8,964 bases of DNA from contig NZ_DATCSD010000360.1 in NCBI RefSeq assembly GCF_036568665.1, positions 1 to 8,964 on the forward strand, given 5' to 3'. Made by a program: the position numbers and the translations under genes. Below are positions 5,785-8,964 of the stretch, one piece after another (the first letter of the stretch is position 1; the number at the start of each line of letters is the position of its first letter). The stretch comes from Ohtaekwangia sp036568665 (GTDB lineage: Bacteria > Bacteroidota > Bacteroidia > Cytophagales > Cyclobacteriaceae). The notes beneath the pieces were generated by a model. That model was not told the origin of the DNA, did no database searches, and worked only from the letters and a program-made list of their open reading frames with translations.

Positions 5785-7326
5785 GTGAAAAGGATCATTC
5801 TCATCATTACTGTAATTGCTGCGGCAATTATGGAGCTTATCGACACATCGATTGTAAATGTAGCGCTCAACTATATGAGCGGAAACCTGGGGGCCACGCT
5901 GGAAGATACCTCGTGGGTTGTTACTGCGTATGGCATTGCCAATGTTATCATTATACCCATGACGAGCTTTCTCGTCAATAATTTAGGGCGAAGAAATTAC
6001 TACATCGGTTCTATCCTGATGTTTACGCTCTGCTCTTTTATGTGTGGTAATTCCGGTAACATTTGGGAGTTGGTGGCTTTTCGTTTTCTGCAAGGTATAG
6101 GAGGTGGCGCCTTGCTGTCGGTATCGGCTATGGTGGTATATGAGTCATTCCCGAAGGAGAAACAAAATGTAGCGAGCGCTTTATTTGGCATAGGTGTTTT
6201 TATAGGCCCTACGATTGGGCCTACATTGGGTGGATATATAACGGAGCATTTTTCATGGCCGTGGATATTTTACATTAATATTCCGATCGGTATACTGACC
6301 GCTATTTCGTGTTACTCTTTGTTGCAGGAATCTCCCACCAGGCAAAAAGTTGAATCGATCGACTGGTGGGGAATTATATTCCTCATTATTGGAGTCGGCT
6401 CACTTCAAACAGTATTGGAGCGTGGTGAAACGGATGACTGGTTTGAGGCAAGGTATATTATTGTATTAACGGTATCGGCCGTGTTTGCACTTATACTGTT
6501 TGTTTATAGAGAACTTACCACGGAGCACCCGGTGGTGAAGTTATCGGTACTCAAGTACCCGTCTTTAAGTATTTCGGCTATACTTACGTTTGTTACCGGT
6601 ATAGGTATGTTCACATCTATTTATCTTACGCCTATATTAACGCAGCGCTTTCTGGGTTTCAGTCCTACGCAGGCAGGATTGATTTTATTACCAGGTTCTA
6701 TTATAGCCGTGGTAGCACTCATCTTTACCGGTAAATTATTGCAGAAAGGTGTACCATCAGCGTTGATTGTATTGCTGGGCTTTTTGTGTTTTATATACTT
6801 CAACTGGTCGATGGCACAGTCGAACCTGCAGGTATCTTTTGCATCTATATCTATCAATTTAATATTCAGGGCGGTGGGTATGGCTTTGCTCACGGTGCCC
6901 CTGGCAACACTCGCGGTATCGGCACTCGAACCGGGTGACATGCAGCAGGGCGCTGCTATCAATAACATGATGCGACAACTCGGTGGGTCTTTTGGAATTT
7001 CGATTCTCAACACATACGTTACTCGCAGCGTGGCTACGCACCGCGTAGACCTGATCTCCAATATTCGGTACGACAATTCGCTTGCCATGGAACGATTGCA
7101 AGACTATACTTCTCTGTTTGTAAGTAAAGGCGCCACGCTATACGATGCGCAGCAGAAAGCCCTGGCGCTAATGGAAAAATCGGTAGTAAAGCAATCTATG
7201 TTTGTGAGCTACCTGGATGGCTACCTGTTTATTGGTTCGTTGTTCCTGTTAGCCATGCCGTTGCTGTTATTCTTTTTACGCAAGGGTAAAGGCAAGAAGG
7301 TTGTTGCTGTTCAGGTGGATCATTAG
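5785..7326 (+). CDS. DHA2-family MFS multidrug efflux permease (EmrB/QacA type, 14 TM)
   Basis: An inner-membrane proton-driven drug exporter, 513 residues, normal for the family. Seen: the TM1 motif MELIDTSIVNVAL with the DHA2 aspartate (D20), LGRR after TM2 (67-70, a short motif A), motif B RFLQGIGGG (100-108), and the antiporter motif C GIGVFIGPTIGPTLGGY (about 135-151), followed by WPWIFYINIPIGI, typical of EmrB/QacA. Further helices run to a basic C-terminus (LRKGKGKKVVAVQ). Start: a TAA lies two codons upstream in frame, so GTG 5785 is the earliest possible start; it leaves almost no residues before TM1. The original start may have been 5667. A 22-codon ORF (5720-5788) ends in a GTGA overlap with this GTG, which could help re-initiation. 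Regulation is probably by the divergent HxlR protein through the paired operators. No membrane-fusion (EmrA) or TolC-like partner is in the window. Substrates are unknown. Confidence 0.92.
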   Translation: MKRIILIITVIAAAIMELIDTSIVNVALNYMSGNLGATLEDTSWVVTAYGIANVIIIPMTSFLVNNLGRRNYYIGSILMFTLCSFMCGNSGNIWELVAFRFLQGIGGGALLSVSAMVVYESFPKEKQNVASALFGIGVFIGPTIGPTLGGYITEHFSWPWIFYINIPIGILTAISCYSLLQESPTRQKVESIDWWGIIFLIIGVGSLQTVLERGETDDWFEARYIIVLTVSAVFALILFVYRELTTEHPVVKLSVLKYPSLSISAILTFVTGIGMFTSIYLTPILTQRFLGFSPTQAGLILLPGSIIAVVALIFTGKLLQKGVPSALIVLLGFLCFIYFNWSMAQSNLQVSFASISINLIFRAVGMALLTVPLATLAVSALEPGDMQQGAAINNMMRQLGGSFGISILNTYVTRSVATHRVDLISNIRYDNSLAMERLQDYTSLFVSKGATLYDAQQKALALMEKSVVKQSMFVSYLDGYLFIGSLFLLAMPLLLFFLRKGKGKKVVAVQVDH

Positions 7327-7378
7327 AGGGTATATATAGTCGGCTTTTCTTCGACATCATTTACGAAATGACTGCGCT
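7327..7378. terminator. Possible weak bidirectional terminator
   Basis: This short gap lies between convergent stops. TCATTT (7357-7362) and AAATGA (7366-7371) form a perfect 6-bp arm pair with a 3-nt loop; GTCG (7339-7342) and CGAC (7352-7355) also pair around a T-rich loop. Position favours a terminator, but the stems are short and AT-rich and the T-tract is poor. Confidence 0.3.
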
Positions 7379-7642
7379 CTAACCCATTCCTTTTCCATCT
7401 CTGCTATACAAGCCTTTTGTTTCTGTATCCAGTTGATCGCATAACGCAAAGAGGTTAGCGAGATCATCCAGGTATATATGAAAATCGGTAGGGAGAAAGT
7501 CGTGTTTGTTTAGCAGATACTCCATCAGCAATGTTCGCACTGCGCGACTGAGCCGCTCTGGTGGCGTGCGCTTCAGAAATACTTTCAGTGCTTCTTCAAT
7601 TTTAGGAGGGAGAGGTTTATCAAGGTTGAATTCTGTCGACAT
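7379..7642 (-). CDS. Small hypothetical protein, 87 aa
   Basis: I do not recognise this family with confidence. Seen: 87 residues, soluble, mostly helical in pattern. It has an N-terminal FNLDKPLPPKIEEALKVFLKRTPPERLSRAVRTLLMEYLL stretch with alternating basic and hydrophobic residues, then an acidic helix (IYLDDLANLFALCDQLDTE). There is no signal peptide, membrane segment or metal motif. Start: ATG at 7642-7640 gives MSTEFNLDKP; the frame extends to a TTG at 7663, which is less likely. The start lies 181 bp from the divergent XRE gene, with an AT-rich, repeat-bearing region between, so the two could share control. It converges on the efflux gene. Similar short proteins of unknown role are, I believe, common in Chitinophagaceae. 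It shows no toxin or antitoxin hallmark. Confidence 0.7.
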   Translation of the reverse strand: MSTEFNLDKPLPPKIEEALKVFLKRTPPERLSRAVRTLLMEYLLNKHDFLPTDFHIYLDDLANLFALCDQLDTETKGLYSRDGKGMG

Positions 7643-7716
7643 ACATCGGATATTTCTATACAAAAAAAATATTCTAACATCGTAAATATATCAAAAGGTG
7701 ATTATTACGGAAATTA

Positions 7717-7770
7717 ATTTCTTAAATATTATTATATATTTCTTAAATACAGAAATATACGCTTAAAATA
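7717..7770. repeat. Phased CTTAAA direct repeats upstream of the first XRE gene
   Basis: ATTTCTTAAATA occurs exactly at 7717-7728 and 7738-7749, and a shortened copy, CTTAAAATA, at 7762-7770. The CTTAAA cores start at 7721, 7742 and 7762, 21 and 20 bp apart, about two helical turns each. The TATTTC (7737-7742) and GAAATA (7752-7757) arms also form a dyad. The array ends 53 bp before the first XRE start, so it may be a binding array for one of the XRE proteins, although the region is so AT-rich that chance similarity cannot be dismissed. Confidence 0.5.
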
Positions 7771-7801
7771 GGGCATTCTCTCGTTTTATATATTGCCACT
7801 A

Positions 7802-7817
7802 AGTGCTGTATAGCACT
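7802..7817. promoter_or_regulatory. Perfect dyad just before the first XRE start
   Basis: AGTGCT (7802-7807) and AGCACT (7812-7817) pair perfectly around GTAT, ending six bases before the ATG. It may be an operator for autoregulation or an mRNA hairpin limiting translation. No matching dyad lies upstream of the second XRE gene. Confidence 0.5.
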
Positions 7818-7823
7818 ATTAAG

Positions 7824-8033
7824 ATGGCAAAAAAGAGAATACTCAATAGAATAAAGGGTGCCCTTGCAGACAAAGGGAAAACCAATTTATGGTTAGCGGA
7901 GAAGCTTGATAAAGATAAATCCACTATATCTAAGTGGTGTACGAATGATCAGCAGCCTACATTAGAGACGTTGTTTGATATAGCGGATGTTTTAGGTATT
8001 GATGTAAAAGACTTGCTTGTTTCTAATAAATGA
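7824..8033 (+). CDS. XRE-family HTH regulator, copy 1 (69 aa)
   Basis: A one-domain Cro/C1-type DNA-binding protein. Seen: five-helix HTH layout with NRIKGALADKGKTNLWLAEKL (helices 1-2), the recognition helix around DKSTISKWCTN at 31-41, and QPTLETLFDIADVLGIDVKDLLVSNK (helices 4-5), the usual C-terminal pattern of short Bacteroidota XRE proteins. Start: ATG 7824 gives MAKKRILNRIK, matching the paralogue downstream; an upstream GTG at 7803 would add seven residues and lies inside the dyad. No partner domain is present, so it is probably a dimeric local regulator. Such proteins often accompany restriction-modification or other accessory genes, but none is visible here. It is probably autoregulated through the repeats or dyad upstream. 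Confidence 0.88.
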   Translation: MAKKRILNRIKGALADKGKTNLWLAEKLDKDKSTISKWCTNDQQPTLETLFDIADVLGIDVKDLLVSNK

Positions 8034-8162
8034 TAAATGCATAACTGTTTAAGTGAGGTATGAATGAAGAGGATGCTAACAATGAGTTTTATTGAAAATT
8101 TGAAGCACATCCTCGGGAATTGATCACTTCGATATTGACTTTTTGAAGTGTAAGTAATTGTT
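8034..8162. other. Gap between the two XRE genes, with inverted repeats
   Basis: No coding region is supported. GAGGATG (8069-8075) pairs with CATCCTC (8108-8114), and CACTTC (8125-8130) pairs with GAAGTG (8145-8150), the latter ending 12 bp before the GTG of copy 2. The second is placed like an operator or leader hairpin; the first could end the copy 1 transcript. Neither resembles the elements upstream of copy 1. Confidence 0.35.
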
Positions 8163-8372
8163 GTGGCTAAAAGAAGAATATTTAACCGGATAAAAGCTGT
8201 ATTAGCAGAAAAGGGCAAGACTAATATTTGGCTTGCCGAGAAGGTTGATGTGAACAAAACTACGGTTTCAAAATGGTGCACGAATAGCACTCAGCCTACC
8301 ATGGAATCGCTCTTTGATATTGCCGATGCATTGAATGTTGATGTGAGAGATCTTCTTGTGTCAAACAAATAG
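8163..8372 (+). CDS. XRE-family HTH regulator, copy 2 (69 aa)
   Basis: A tandem paralogue of the preceding gene, the same length, identical at 50 of 69 residues with mostly conservative changes (K/R, D/E, I/V, S/T). This suggests that both copies have been kept under selection. Seen: NRIKAVLAEKGKTNIWLAEKV, recognition helix VNKTTVSKWCTN, then QPTMESLFDIADALNVDVRDLLVSNK. The main changes near the recognition helix are K30V and D31N and, just after it, D42S and Q43T, so DNA specificity may differ. Start: GTG at 8163 gives the same MAK(K/R)RI N-terminus as copy 1. It lies 129 bp after copy 1, a gap long enough for its own promoter. Its target is unknown. Confidence 0.86.
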   Translation: MAKRRIFNRIKAVLAEKGKTNIWLAEKVDVNKTTVSKWCTNSTQPTMESLFDIADALNVDVRDLLVSNK

Positions 8373-8405
8373 TTTAGAATGTATGATTGAAGAGAAATAC
8401 CTCGT

Positions 8406-8434
8406 GGCCGACTTCGGCCGACAGTCCGACTTTT
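8406..8434 (+). terminator. Possible terminator after XRE copy 2
   Basis: GGCCG (8406-8410) and CGGCC (8415-8419) form a GC-rich 5-bp stem with a 4-nt loop, in a stretch carrying CCGAC three times (8408, 8418, 8426), with TTTT at 8431-8434. The T-run is 12 bp from the stem, so this is not a classical hairpin; an alternative fold using the later CCGAC copies could bring it closer. It stands 34 bp after the stop of copy 2. Confidence 0.35.
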
Positions 8435-8457
8435 ATCTATACCTTTTCAAGTATAGT

Positions 8458-8535
8458 TTACAACTCCAGCATCTCCTTATACATCGCAGCAGCCGATTCT
8501 ATATTCTGAAACAGGCTAATCACGAGAGCATCTTT
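8458..8535 (-). pseudogene. C-terminal remnant of a paralogue of the neighbouring STAS-like gene
   Basis: Read on the minus strand, this encodes KDALVISLFQNIESAAAMYKE followed by MLEL and TAA. It aligns without gaps to the last 25 residues of the adjacent intact gene (QDALIIQLFSDIESAEEWCKE, then MLAL), with 15 identities. The nucleotides also align without gaps, including a shared GCATCTCCTT near the end of both copies. A TGA lies immediately upstream in frame, and none of the three upstream minus frames back to 8600 resembles the rest of the family. It is therefore a decayed tail left by duplication or by deletion of a tandem copy, not a gene. Confidence 0.75.
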
Positions 8536-8601
8536 TCATAGAGCAAGGAACGGAAGGATCAAAACAGAGCGACTCATTCTCAATTGTATATAATCTTGTT
8601 A

Positions 8602-8964
8602 TCATAGCGCTAGCATCTCCTTACACCATTCTTCTGCAGACTCTATATCACTAAAGAGTTGTATGATGAGAGCATCTTGCCTTCTTTCATGCTCTTCTAT
8701 AAATTCTTCCACATTTATAGCAGCAAAGGTGCTTTCGGGTACTACCAATGCGCAGTACTGAAGACCATGGGTATAGGCGTTGGTGTTCCAGTATTCGTTG
8801 GCCCATGTTACATCTTCGTCAGTAAAAATTTCGGATCTTCTCAAATCACTGATCCACGCTACCTTTCCGTGCTCTTTTGTTTTTTGTGCTATCTGCTCAA
8901 GTCCGCACTCACCTTGCTTTCTAAACTCTTTGGATGGTACAAAGCCTATATAGGTTGCAATGAA
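8602..8964 (-). CDS. Small STAS/SpoIIAA-like protein (5' end outside window)
   Basis: Seen: the frame is open from the window edge to the TGA at 8604-8602, giving 120 residues; the first possible start (TTG at 8844) is not credible because upstream codons read naturally (IATYIGFVPSKEFRK...KVAWISDLRRSEIFT). Pattern: a strand ending in GFVPSKEF, a long helix, the strand-turn VAWISDLRRSEIF, then DEDVTWANEYWNTNAYTHGL, a strand CALVVPESTFAAI, and a C-terminal QLFSDIESAEEWCKEML helix. This alternation, with the D-x-R-x-S turn and a final AxxW(L/C)-type helix, resembles small Bacteroidota proteins with a STAS/SpoIIAA-like fold, whose function is largely unknown. The family call rests on memory of the pattern. 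A decayed paralogue tail lies just downstream. Other alpha/beta folds are possible. Confidence 0.6.
   Translation of the reverse strand, partial: FIATYIGFVPSKEFRKQGECGLEQIAQKTKEHGKVAWISDLRRSEIFTDEDVTWANEYWNTNAYTHGLQYCALVVPESTFAAINVEEFIEEHERRQDALIIQLFSDIESAEEWCKEMLAL

Noticed and set aside
5720..5788. 22-codon ORF overlapping the permease start as GTGA, considered as a separate gene.
   Set aside because: Its sequence looks random, and it is easily explained as a chance frame in the segment that splits the permease; it is kept only as a possible coupling element in the finding.
6621..7088. 155-codon minus-strand ORF within the efflux gene.
   Set aside because: It is antisense to conserved transmembrane coding sequence, with a cysteine- and serine-rich composition typical of a shadow frame.
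7379..8033. The 87-aa protein and XRE copy 1 as a toxin-antitoxin pair.
   Set aside because: The genes are divergent and 181 bp apart, and the small protein has no toxin family motif; TA pairs are normally co-directional and nearly contiguous.
7949..8290. 113-codon minus-strand ORF across both XRE genes.
   Set aside because: It is a shadow of two clearly conserved XRE genes on the other strand.
8437..8456. CTATAC/GTATAG inverted repeat as a terminator.
   Set aside because: An AT-rich 6-bp stem with an 8-nt loop and no T-run on either side; these words are common throughout the window.
8356..8541. 61-codon plus-strand ORF after XRE copy 2.
   Set aside because: It starts inside the XRE gene, runs antisense through the paralogue remnant, and its protein shows no family-like pattern.

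Overview
The window looks like a piece of a Bacteroidota chromosome, most likely Chitinophagaceae or a near relative. This is inferred from four things. The MFS gene has a TTG-N18-TAATTTTG promoter of the Bacteroidota type (TTG...TAnnTTTG). Starts lack clear Shine-Dalgarno sequences and are A/T-rich. The intergenic CACAGA/TCTGCG palindromic repeat and several of the protein families look typical of that phylum. Base composition appears moderately AT-rich, and TATAC/GTATA words are unusually common, including inside genes.

Left part (1-3280, + strand): three overlapping genes form an apparent operon for envelope glycoconjugate work. They are a multi-pass membrane protein of the YkoS/DUF6044 type (cut by the window start), a polyprenyl-phosphate glycosyltransferase with two C-terminal membrane segments (DPM1/GtrB type), and a class I SAM methyltransferase. 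The stop/start overlaps (4 bp and 20 bp) point to translational coupling. The intergenic stretch to 3487 is nearly filled by a large nested inverted repeat between convergent genes.

Middle part (3488-7326): a regulatory and efflux cluster. On the minus strand, a TetR/AcrR repressor and an AraC-type regulator sit 11 bp apart as a probable operon. Two near-identical ACCGAWCGGT operator palindromes lie upstream of the TetR start, centred 42 bp apart. Next comes an HxlR-type regulator, divergent from a 14-TM DHA2 (EmrB/QacA) drug-efflux permease. Two copies of an (A/G)CTTGCAATTTGNAAGT operator, centred 32 bp apart, flank the -7 box of the efflux promoter. The efflux gene appears to have lost its original N-terminus: a 13-codon ORF right after the promoter looks like the detached start, separated by about 79 bp from the GTG now used.

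Right part (7327-8964): small genes with signs of local duplication and decay. There is an unassigned 87-aa protein (minus), then two tandem 69-aa XRE-family HTH proteins (50 of 69 residues identical), the first preceded by phased CTTAAA repeats and a perfect dyad. A minus-strand gene running off the window end has a STAS/SpoIIAA-like look. A 25-codon C-terminal remnant of a paralogue of that gene lies just downstream of it.

I see no RNA genes, insertion sequences, CRISPR arrays or obvious defence system. The more unusual signals are the regulatory repeats, the broken efflux N-terminus and the paralogue remnant.
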